DNA of 5,404 bases. It comes from JBAYVY01 sp041674345. Lineage in GTDB: Bacteria; Planctomycetota; Phycisphaerae; Phycisphaerales; Zrk34. A model generated the notes under the pieces. The model saw nothing but the letters and a program-made list of their open reading frames with translations. It did no database searches and was not told the DNA's origin. Shown one piece after another: positions 1-4,781 of the stretch. The stretch covers positions 1-5,404 of the forward strand of contig JBAYVY010000254.1 of assembly GCA_041674345.1 (NCBI GenBank), written 5' to 3'. Positions within the stretch are counted from its first letter, which is position 1; each line of letters opens with the position of its first letter. Made by a program: the position numbers and the translations under genes.

Positions 1-158
1 ACCTTATAAAACAGGCCAAAAATGAAATACAAGCAACTCAATGTCGTCCGAAACGAAAGCCGTTTAGCTCTCGTTATGCGAAAATCCCCTGAAATTCGCG
101 TAATTCTGTTTCATGGGCACCTGGAAATTGGCTAAACCCCACAGCCACAGAGCCACGA
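1..158. other. Non-coding flank downstream of recN
   Basis: This stretch holds no gene I can support. Bases 1-140 are clearly more AT-rich than the coding DNA to the right. A 37-codon frame runs on the plus strand from 22 to 135, but it has no convincing ribosome binding site and no recognisable family. Around 141-158 the text changes into units of the CCACAG/CCACGAAG kind that lead into the octamer palindrome starting at 159. The left part may be the far side of a neighbouring locus or old insertion debris. The sequence alone does not decide. Confidence 0.5.
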
Positions 159-251
159 AGAAAGGGACGGAGGGACGGAGGGACGAAGGGAAAGAGTCGC
201 AGCCCCATCCTCACTTCGTCCCTTCGTCCCTAAGTCCCTTCGTCCCTTTCT
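159..251. repeat. Inverted repeat with octamer-unit arms
   Basis: The left arm (159-191) and right arm (219-251) are complementary at 30 of 33 positions; the mismatches are at 170, 177 and 178. The loop is about 27 bases. Each arm is itself a tandem array with period 8: AGGGACGG, AGGGACGG, AGGGACGA on the left, and AGGGACGA-type units (read on the minus strand) on the right. The recN stop codon lies only 7 bases beyond the right arm, so the element would sit at the 3' end of the recN transcript. Neither strand has a T-run after the stem, so it does not look like a standard intrinsic terminator, though a 3' stabilising or bidirectional stop role is possible. Confidence 0.85.
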
Positions 252-258
252 CTGCGGT

Positions 259-2025
259 TCATTTTTCCCGTTTTGTCTGTTGACCCGCGCCCAGCAGTTC
301 CTTCGCCTGCTTCATCGTCGTCGCCGTTCGCCCCTTCCCGGCCAGCATGTCGGCGATCTCCTCCACCCGCGCCTCATCGGCCAGCGGTTGCACCGTCGTC
401 CGCGTCTGACCCTTGCTGATGGTCTTGCTGATTTTCAGATGATGCTCCGCGCAGGCGGCGATCTGCGGCAGGTGCGTGATGCACAACACCTGATGATGCT
501 CCGCCAGCTTGCGCAACTTCCCGCCGATCACCGTCCCCAGCCGCCCGCCGATGTTCGCATCGACTTCATCAAACACCAGCACGCTGATGCGATCGGTCTG
601 CGCCAGTATCGACTTCAGCGCCAGCATCACCCGCGACAATTCCCCGCCGCTGGCGATCTTGCGTAATGGACGAAGCGCCTGCCCCGGGTTGGGCTGAATC
701 AACACTTCCACACGATCCAATCCGCTTGCCTCAATGCTTCCGGGGCTTCCGGGGCTTCCGGGGGTGTCTTGTTCATCTGTTTCGATTTGCACATCGAGTT
801 TCGCATCCGCCATGCCCACTTCCGCCAGTTCGCGTTCGACCAGCGGGCACAACTTTTTCGCCCCCGCTTTTCTCGCTTGGGTCAGCTTGCGTCCGACTTC
901 GATCAGCTCATTCCGCACCGGCGTGATCTGATCGGCGATGTGTTCCATGTCATCGCTCTGACCGCGCAGCTTGGCGATCTGCTCCGCCAGCCGCCCCCGG
1001 AAGTTAAGCACATCATCAAGTGTTCCGCCCTTGTTTCCGGGGGCGGGTCCATATTTTTGTATCAACTTGTTGAGCGTGTTCAACCGGCTTTCCACTTCGC
1101 CCAGTTCCGCCGGGTCGATGTCCAGCCGCGATGCGTAACGGTTGATCGTGAACGCCACGTCCTGCAATTGCGACATCGCGCTCTTCGTCGTCTCCGCCGG
1201 CTCGGCCAGTTCGCCGTCCAGTTCCGCCAGGTCGTTCAATATCGACATCATCGCCCCCAACCGCTCGACGATGGCCCCCTCGCTGTCGTACAACGCCGCG
1301 TACACCGCCGCCGATTGCTGCGCGATCTTTTCCAGGTTGCTCAGCAGTCGATGCCTGGCGTTCAGTTCGTCATATTCCCCCGCGACCGGGGCGGCCTGGT
1401 CGATCTCCCCGGCCTGAAACTCGTACAACTCCAACTGCTGCCTGCGCAGCGTCGCCGACGCCTCCAGCTCCGCCTGCTTCTGCCGCAGTTCCGCCAGTTG
1501 ACGATGAAGCCCGCCGAACCGTTCGCGCAGTTCATCGCAACCGGCGAAGCGGTCCAGCATCAACAGTTGATTGCCCGGCTTGAGCAGATACTGGTGATCG
1601 TGTTGCCCATGCACATCGACCAGCAGTTCGCCGACGGCTTGCAACATCTGAATCGTGGCCGGCTGACCGTTGATCGCCACGCTGGTCCGCCCCGATGCGA
1701 ACAATTTGCGGGTGACCAACAGTTGGACGGGATGCTTCAGGGGGTTGTTCCGGGGGTCATGGTCCAATCCCGCATCGACCGTTTCGTTGATGGCGCGGAT
1801 GATATGCGGGTCGCGCAGCTCGAACACGCCGCTGACCCGTCCCTCGTCGGCGCCGTCGCGCAGCAGGTCGGCGGTGCTTCGCAGGCCGAGCAACACCTCG
1901 AACGAGCCGAGCACGAGTGATTTGCCCGCGCCGGTTTCGCCGGTGAAACAGTTCAGCCGCTCACCGAGTTCGATGTGTGCGTCCTCGATGATCGCAAGGT
2001 TCGAGATGTGTAGTTCCCGTAGCAT
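259..2025 (-). CDS. recN: DNA repair protein RecN
   Basis: RecN is an SMC-like ATPase that acts early in recombinational repair of double-strand breaks, helping RecA load on or hold broken ends. At 588 residues it is slightly longer than the usual 550-560. Visible motifs in order: N-terminal LRELHISNLAIIEDA; Walker A GETGAGKS at 29-36; the family GQHDHQ segment around 140-145; a Glu/Gln/Leu-rich coiled-coil region about 165-400; ABC signature ASGGELSRVMLALK at 458-471; Walker B VLVFDEVDANIGG at 482-494; and the H-loop THLPQIAA with H518. All ATPase motifs look intact. Oddities are a PGSPGSPGS triplet at 422-430 and further loop inserts near 86-97 and 327-334. The start at 2025 is fixed by the family N-terminus. 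No Shine-Dalgarno precedes it, and a strong hairpin ends 9 bases upstream. It is last in the leftward unit, 68 bases after the DUF190 gene. Confidence 0.97.
   Translation of the reverse strand: MLRELHISNLAIIEDAHIELGERLNCFTGETGAGKSLVLGSFEVLLGLRSTADLLRDGADEGRVSGVFELRDPHIIRAINETVDAGLDHDPRNNPLKHPVQLLVTRKLFASGRTSVAINGQPATIQMLQAVGELLVDVHGQHDHQYLLKPGNQLLMLDRFAGCDELRERFGGLHRQLAELRQKQAELEASATLRRQQLELYEFQAGEIDQAAPVAGEYDELNARHRLLSNLEKIAQQSAAVYAALYDSEGAIVERLGAMMSILNDLAELDGELAEPAETTKSAMSQLQDVAFTINRYASRLDIDPAELGEVESRLNTLNKLIQKYGPAPGNKGGTLDDVLNFRGRLAEQIAKLRGQSDDMEHIADQITPVRNELIEVGRKLTQARKAGAKKLCPLVERELAEVGMADAKLDVQIETDEQDTPGSPGSPGSIEASGLDRVEVLIQPNPGQALRPLRKIASGGELSRVMLALKSILAQTDRISVLVFDEVDANIGGRLGTVIGGKLRKLAEHHQVLCITHLPQIAACAEHHLKISKTISKGQTRTTVQPLADEARVEEIADMLAGKGRTATTMKQAKELLGAGQQTKREK
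737..764. repeat. Triple tandem CTTCCGGGG repeat inside recN
   Basis: Three perfect copies of the nonamer CTTCCGGGG lie head to tail at 737-745, 746-754 and 755-763, with one more G at 764. On the coding (minus) strand they encode the PGSPGSPGS run at RecN residues 422-430. The reading frame is kept because the unit is 9 bases. The run lies between the second half of the coiled-coil region and the ABC signature, where RecN proteins vary in length. Confidence 0.9.
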
Positions 2026-2034
2026 CCGTGCGGG

Positions 2035-2081
2035 TTGCGGCTTGCGTCCCGACTCGCAAGCCGCAAGTCGCAGGACGCAAG
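2035..2081. repeat. CTTGCG-unit palindrome in the recN leader
   Basis: TTGCGGCTTGCG (2035-2046) and CGCAAGCCGCAA (2055-2066) form a perfect 12-bp stem with an 8-base loop. A competing fold pairs CTTGCGTCC (2041-2049) with GGACGCAAG (2073-2081), extended by GACT/AGTC inside. The two folds share bases 2041-2046, so they cannot coexist. Read on the minus strand, the element is made of repeated CTTGCG-like units. It fills most of the 68-base gap between the DUF190 stop and the recN start, ending 9 bases before the recN ATG. It could therefore influence recN translation, which is inference. No T-run follows. Confidence 0.85.
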
Positions 2082-2093
2082 CCCATCCTTGGT

Positions 2094-2435
2094 TTAATCC
2101 GTATCCTCCGCCGGGGGGTGCCAGCGGACTTTTTCACGCAGATAAGTATAACGATCCAGCACCGCCGCGTGGGTATCGAGAAAACGTTCGATACTTCCGG
2201 GGGTGTCGATGATTTCGATTCGCACCGGCAGGTCGCCGCTGATGGTCAAAAGCGACTGGCTCTGCATGCGCTTGCGCCGGCCGTAACCGATGATCGCCCG
2301 CAGCGCCTGCGCCCTCGCCAGTCCGTCGCGCAGCGCCTGCGCCACGATCCACACATGCACCGGCTGGGCCGCGTGATGGTCCGACTCCCGACAGTAAATC
2401 GTCAGCCGCTCCGCCTCGATCTGTGGACGTGCCAT
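2094..2435 (-). CDS. DUF190 (COG1993) PII-like protein, CrcB-associated
   Basis: This is a 113-residue soluble protein of the DUF190 family, which has a PII-like ferredoxin-type fold. Its biochemical role is not settled. It is frequently encoded beside CrcB/FluC fluoride channels, so a link to fluoride or ion homeostasis is plausible. Family features visible are LTIYCRESD at 11-19, the helix-loop ARAQALRAIIGYGRR at 40-54 (family consensus near GATVLRGIxGFG), and the strand DLPVRIEIID at 68-77. The start at 2435 is chosen because AAAGGAA lies 7 bases upstream and the family homology begins just inside. An in-frame ATG at 2453 would add six residues but would place that ribosome binding site inside the coding region. 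The motif CTTCCGGGGGTGTC at 2194-2207 encodes DTPGS where the family usually has an Asp/Ser/Glu-rich turn. It lies 139 bases after crcB, with a palindrome between them. Confidence 0.88.
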   Translation of the reverse strand: MARPQIEAERLTIYCRESDHHAAQPVHVWIVAQALRDGLARAQALRAIIGYGRRKRMQSQSLLTISGDLPVRIEIIDTPGSIERFLDTHAAVLDRYTYLREKVRWHPPAEDTD

Positions 2436-2442
2436 TGCACCA

Positions 2443-2449
2443 TTCCTTT
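2443..2449 (-). promoter_or_regulatory. Shine-Dalgarno site of the DUF190 gene
   Basis: On the minus strand AAAGGAA occurs 7 bases before the ATG at 2435. This is one of only two clear ribosome binding sites in the window, and it supports the shorter start over the in-frame ATG at 2453. Confidence 0.7.
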
Positions 2450-2466
2450 GCATCAGCCGGGATATT

Positions 2467-2556
2467 CACCACGGAGATCACGGAGTTCACGGAGAAGAAA
2501 AAAAGATTGAATCCATTTTCATTTCTTTCTCGGTGTTCTCCGTGATCTCCGTGGTG
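2467..2556. repeat. CACGGAG-family palindrome, copy 1
   Basis: CACCACGGAGATCACGGAG (2467-2485) is a perfect 19-base complement of 2538-2556. Beyond that the arms continue with a third unit that is only partly matched (CACGGAG on the left, CACCGAG on the right, read on the minus strand). Each arm therefore holds three CACGGAG heptamers separated by 2-base, mostly A/T spacers (AT, TT on the left; AT, AA on the right), a period of 9. The loop (about 2501-2524) is AT-rich, with a run of seven As at 2498-2504. It fills the gap between the crcB stop and the DUF190 ribosome binding site. The same family recurs at 4643-4735. Confidence 0.9.
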
Positions 2557-2574
2557 AGTCTTGAATCTTTCACA

Positions 2575-2961
2575 TCACGACCCCAAAATGCTTCGCGCCA
2601 ATACCATTCCCAGAAACACCGCGATCAAGCCCAGCACCACCGATCCGATCAGATTCATCGCCGCGAAAAGCATCTGCCGCTGCGAGACCAGGGTCATCGA
2701 CTCCAGGCAGTAGGTGCTGAACGTGGTCAGCGCGCCGATGAATCCGACCATGACCCCCATCCGCACCGCCGGGGCCGCCTTCTGCAAATACACGAAGCAG
2801 AAACCCAGAATCAGACAACCGACCAGATTGGCGATCAGCGTGCCGACCGGGAACGACGTACTGACATTCTGCTGCGTCACCCGGCTGATGGCATAGCGCA
2901 ACAGCGAGCCGCCCGCGCCGCCGATCCCGATCGCCAGCCATAAAACCCAGCGATTGCCCAT
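2575..2961 (-). CDS. crcB: Fluoride channel CrcB/FluC
   Basis: CrcB/FluC is a small inner-membrane channel that lets toxic fluoride leave the cytoplasm. It works as a dual-topology dimer with four helices per subunit. From the start at 2961 it has 128 residues, the family's normal size. Visible motifs: GIGGAGGSLLRY at 12-23; PVGTLIANLVGCLILG at 38-53, with the conserved pore Asn at N45; GFIGALTTFSTYCLE at 73-87; and a final hydrophobic helix about 100-122. The Phe-box is F81 and Y84, so the second aromatic is Tyr instead of the common Phe. Only one crcB is present, so a homodimer is expected. The frame is open upstream to an ATG at 3036, but homology begins right after M at 2961 and a longer start would overlap nfeD. 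The ribosome binding site is weak. It is first in the leftward unit, and no fluoride riboswitch is apparent upstream. Confidence 0.93.
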   Translation of the reverse strand: MGNRWVLWLAIGIGGAGGSLLRYAISRVTQQNVSTSFPVGTLIANLVGCLILGFCFVYLQKAAPAVRMGVMVGFIGALTTFSTYCLESMTLVSQRQMLFAAMNLIGSVVLGLIAVFLGMVLARSILGS

Positions 2962-2981
2962 CCCCCAAATGTACGCCCATC

Positions 2982-3016
2982 CGCACATAAAATCCACAAG
3001 GCGGTATAATGCCGCC
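2982..3016 (+). promoter_or_regulatory. Predicted nfeD promoter, probably giving a leaderless mRNA
   Basis: A perfect TATAAT stands at 3005-3010, 6 bases before the nfeD ATG at 3017. A weak -35 candidate, CGCACA (2982-2987, 3 of 6 matches), lies 17 bases upstream. Transcription from this -10 should begin at or within a base or so of the ATG, and there is no Shine-Dalgarno, both fitting a leaderless message. The -10 lies in the loop of a 5-bp inverted repeat, GGCGG (3000-3004) and CCGCC (3012-3016), which could be an operator half-site pair. The gap is shared with the divergent crcB gene, so its promoter must also lie here or inside nfeD. Confidence 0.55.
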
Positions 3017-4627
3017 ATGACCGGGAACATCTCCAACGTGCGCCTCGCCTATCGCCTGCTGTTGCTCGCCTCGCTCGCGGTGCTGCTCATCGCGCAAACC
3101 CCCGGCCCCGCCCCCGGTCCCGCCCCCGGTCCCGGTCCCGACGCCGCGCCCGCCTCATCCGCCGATGCGGAAAAAATCGTCTATGTCATCCCCATCCGCG
3201 GCGAGATCAACAACCTCACCGTCAACTTCATCGAATGGGGCCTGTCGCAATCCCAACCGCTGAATCGCGCCGCCGTCGTGCTCGACATCGACACGCCCGG
3301 CGGACTGGTCAGCAGCGCCATCGACATCTGCCGCAAACTCAAATCCCTTCAAAACGAACGCATCGTCGCCTGGGTCCATTCCGAAGCCATCAGCGCCGGC
3401 TCGATGATCTCCCTGGCGTGCGATGAAATCGTCATCACCGAGCGCGGCAAACTCGGTGACTGTGCCGCGATCATGGTCGGCCCGCAGGGACTTCAATCCC
3501 TCGGCACCACCGAACGCGCCAAAATCGACTCCTACATCCTCGCCGAGTTCCGTGACTCGGCGAAGTTGCGCGGCTACCCCCTGCCGCTGGCGGAGTCGAT
3601 GGTCACGCTCGGTCCCGCCGTCTATCGCATCATCAATACTTCCGGGGGCGGGGGCGGGGGCGGGGGCGGCGAAAAGAAAATCATCTTCGCCGATGAACTG
3701 AAAACCTACGGCCTCGATGCCGACCAACCCAACGATATCAGCCCAGACGGCTGGAAAATCGAAAAACGACTGGTCAAGCAGGGCACACTCCTGACCATGG
3801 CCGGCGAGGAAGCCATCGACTTCGGCTTCGCCAAAGCGTTCGTCAACGACGACGCGGCGCTGCTGAAATACCTCAACCTTCCGGGGGCCGGCGGACGCAT
3901 CGAACGCTTTGAACCCAACTGGTCGCAGGCGCTCTTCGGCTGGCTGACCACGCCCGCCATCCGAGGCATCCTCACCCTCATCGTCATCCTCGCCATCTAC
4001 TTCGAGTTCCAGTCGCCGGGCCTGGGCGCCGGCGCCATCGTCGCCGTCGTCGCCGGTGCATTGCTTCTGGGCGCGCCGTATCTCACCGGCATGGCCAACA
4101 TGTGGGAACTGCTCATCGTCCTCCTCGGCGCCGTCCTCCTGTTCATCGAAATCTTCATCACGCCCGGTTTCGGCGTCCTCGGCATCTCCGGCCTGCTGCT
4201 CATCTTCCTCGGCCTGCTCCTCACCTTCGTCCCCGCCGAACCCGGCCCCGGCTTCATCCCCCAACTGCCCGGAACCTGGAACGCCCTGACCACCGGCTTC
4301 TTCACACTTCTCACCAGCTTCCTCATCGCCATCTGTGGCATGATCGTCCTCGCCAAATACTTCGGCTCCATCCCCGTCCTCAATCGTCTCATCCTCAAAG
4401 ACCCTCCCCCCGACCCCCCAACCAACGATCTCGAAATCATCGGCGGAAAAGATACCGTCCACCCCGGTGACACCGGACACGCCCTCAACGATCTCCGCCC
4501 CGCCGGCCGCGCTTCCTTCGGCCAACTCTCCGTCGATGTCGTCACCGACGGCTCCTGGATCGAAGCCGGTTCCCCCGTCACCATCACCACCATCGCGGGC
4601 AACCGCGTTGTCGTCCGAAAAACCTAG
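3017..4627 (+). CDS. nfeD: NfeD long form: membrane-bound ClpP-class serine protease
   Basis: Long NfeD proteins are Ser/Lys-dyad membrane proteases. The archaeal homologue PH1510 cleaves the C-terminal region of its partner stomatin, and bacterial forms accompany flotillins. This one has 536 residues. In order: signal peptide about 1-26 (hydrophobic LLLLASLAVLLIA); Pro/Gly/Ala linker 28-47; ClpP-like domain about 53-290 with DTPGG at 92-96, catalytic S126 in ISAGSM and K169 in TTERAKIDSY; about five membrane helices (roughly 315-332, 334-353, 363-382, 386-406, 426-447); a linker RLILKDPPPDPP; and an OB-fold NfeD domain about 476-536 (GDTGHALNDLRPAG). The dyad assignment is by analogy with PH1510 S97/K138. 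Oddities are a run of nine Gly at 210-218 from a GGGGGC array and a low-complexity linker. The start at 3017 is preferred over an upstream TTG (2954) or ATG (2969) because it gives a clean signal peptide and avoids overlap with crcB. Confidence 0.93.
   Translation: MTGNISNVRLAYRLLLLASLAVLLIAQTPGPAPGPAPGPGPDAAPASSADAEKIVYVIPIRGEINNLTVNFIEWGLSQSQPLNRAAVVLDIDTPGGLVSSAIDICRKLKSLQNERIVAWVHSEAISAGSMISLACDEIVITERGKLGDCAAIMVGPQGLQSLGTTERAKIDSYILAEFRDSAKLRGYPLPLAESMVTLGPAVYRIINTSGGGGGGGGGEKKIIFADELKTYGLDADQPNDISPDGWKIEKRLVKQGTLLTMAGEEAIDFGFAKAFVNDDAALLKYLNLPGAGGRIERFEPNWSQALFGWLTTPAIRGILTLIVILAIYFEFQSPGLGAGAIVAVVAGALLLGAPYLTGMANMWELLIVLLGAVLLFIEIFITPGFGVLGISGLLLIFLGLLLTFVPAEPGPGFIPQLPGTWNALTTGFFTLLTSFLIAICGMIVLAKYFGSIPVLNRLILKDPPPDPPTNDLEIIGGKDTVHPGDTGHALNDLRPAGRASFGQLSVDVVTDGSWIEAGSPVTITTIAGNRVVVRKT
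3099..3140. repeat. C-rich imperfect repeat encoding a Pro/Gly/Ala linker
   Basis: Overlapping CCCGCCCCCGGT-type units encode P-G-P-A-P-G-P-A-P-G-P-G-P (residues 29-41) just after the predicted signal peptide of NfeD. The minus strand carries many closely spaced runs of three to five Gs, so that strand could form G-quadruplex structure. The likely protein role is a stiff spacer between the membrane and the protease domain. Confidence 0.75.
3644..3667 (+). repeat. Four-unit GGGGGC array (potential G-quadruplex) in nfeD
   Basis: Four perfect GGGGGC hexamers are followed by GGC. With the preceding CTTCC they form the recurring CTTCCGGGGG motif. G-tracts at 3644-3648, 3650-3654, 3656-3660 and 3662-3666 are separated by single Cs, an ideal spacing for a parallel G-quadruplex on the coding strand and in the mRNA. 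The array encodes Gly 210-218, between a helix end (RIINTS) and a strand (KKIIFADEL) of the protease domain. Confidence 0.85.
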
Positions 4628-4642
4628 AAGCAAAAGAGAACT

Positions 4643-4735
4643 CACCACGGAGAGCACGGAGAACACGGAGAAGACATAAAAGTCAGCTTGAAATATGCTT
4701 TTTCCCCCTCCGTGAACTCCGTGTTCTCCGTGGTG
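4643..4735. repeat. CACGGAG-family palindrome, copy 2
   Basis: CACCACGGAG (4643-4652) pairs perfectly with CTCCGTGGTG (4726-4735). Both arms then carry two further exact CACGGAG heptamers in register: 4655-4661 and 4664-4670 on the left, and 4717-4723 and 4708-4714 on the right. Only the 2-base spacers differ (AG, AA against AA, TT). The AT-rich middle can pair further (AAAAG 4678-4682 with CTTTT 4698-4702). The element begins 15 bases after the long nfeD stop and fills most of the 154-base gap to the short nfeD. It shares arm sequence and layout with 2467-2556, so the two are members of one dispersed family. No T-run follows the stem. Confidence 0.9.
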
Positions 4736-4768
4736 AATCTTGGGTTCTTTTCGATGCTCTGAAATCAT

Positions 4769-4774
4769 GGAAGG
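4769..4774 (+). promoter_or_regulatory. Shine-Dalgarno site of the short nfeD
   Basis: GGAAGG sits 7 bases before the ATG at 4782. It is the strongest ribosome binding site in the window. It overlaps an in-frame ATG at 4767, which argues for 4782 as the true start. Confidence 0.75.
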
Positions 4775-4781
4775 TGCGTAC

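Noticed and set aside
22..135. 37-codon small frame on the plus strand at the left edge
   Set aside because: A frame this short arises often by chance in AT-richer DNA. There is no clear ribosome binding site and no family resemblance.
769..1920. 383-codon open frame on the plus strand opposite recN
   Set aside because: Its Arg/Gln/His-rich composition is typical of an antisense shadow, and recN on the other strand has every family motif.
2962..3016. Fluoride riboswitch in the crcB leader
   Set aside because: The conserved crcB-motif core could not be found. The only structure seen is the 5-bp GGCGG/CCGCC repeat around the nfeD -10 box.
2954..3016. Upstream nfeD starts (TTG 2954, ATG 2969)
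   Set aside because: They would add a polar His/Pro/Arg stretch before the signal peptide, overlap or abut crcB, and place the perfect -10 box inside the coding region.
3011..3020. GCCGCCATGA resembling a eukaryotic Kozak site
   Set aside because: All genes are bacterial families in compact units. The match is chance within the GGCGG/CCGCC palindrome.
159..4735. Palindromes read as intrinsic terminators
   Set aside because: None of the four stems is followed by a T-run on either strand. The A or T tracts of the CACGGAG copies are in the loops.
2467..4735. CACGGAG elements as a CRISPR array
   Set aside because: The units are 7 bases with 2-base spacers arranged as inverted arms. There are no 20-40 base repeats with unique spacers and no cas genes.
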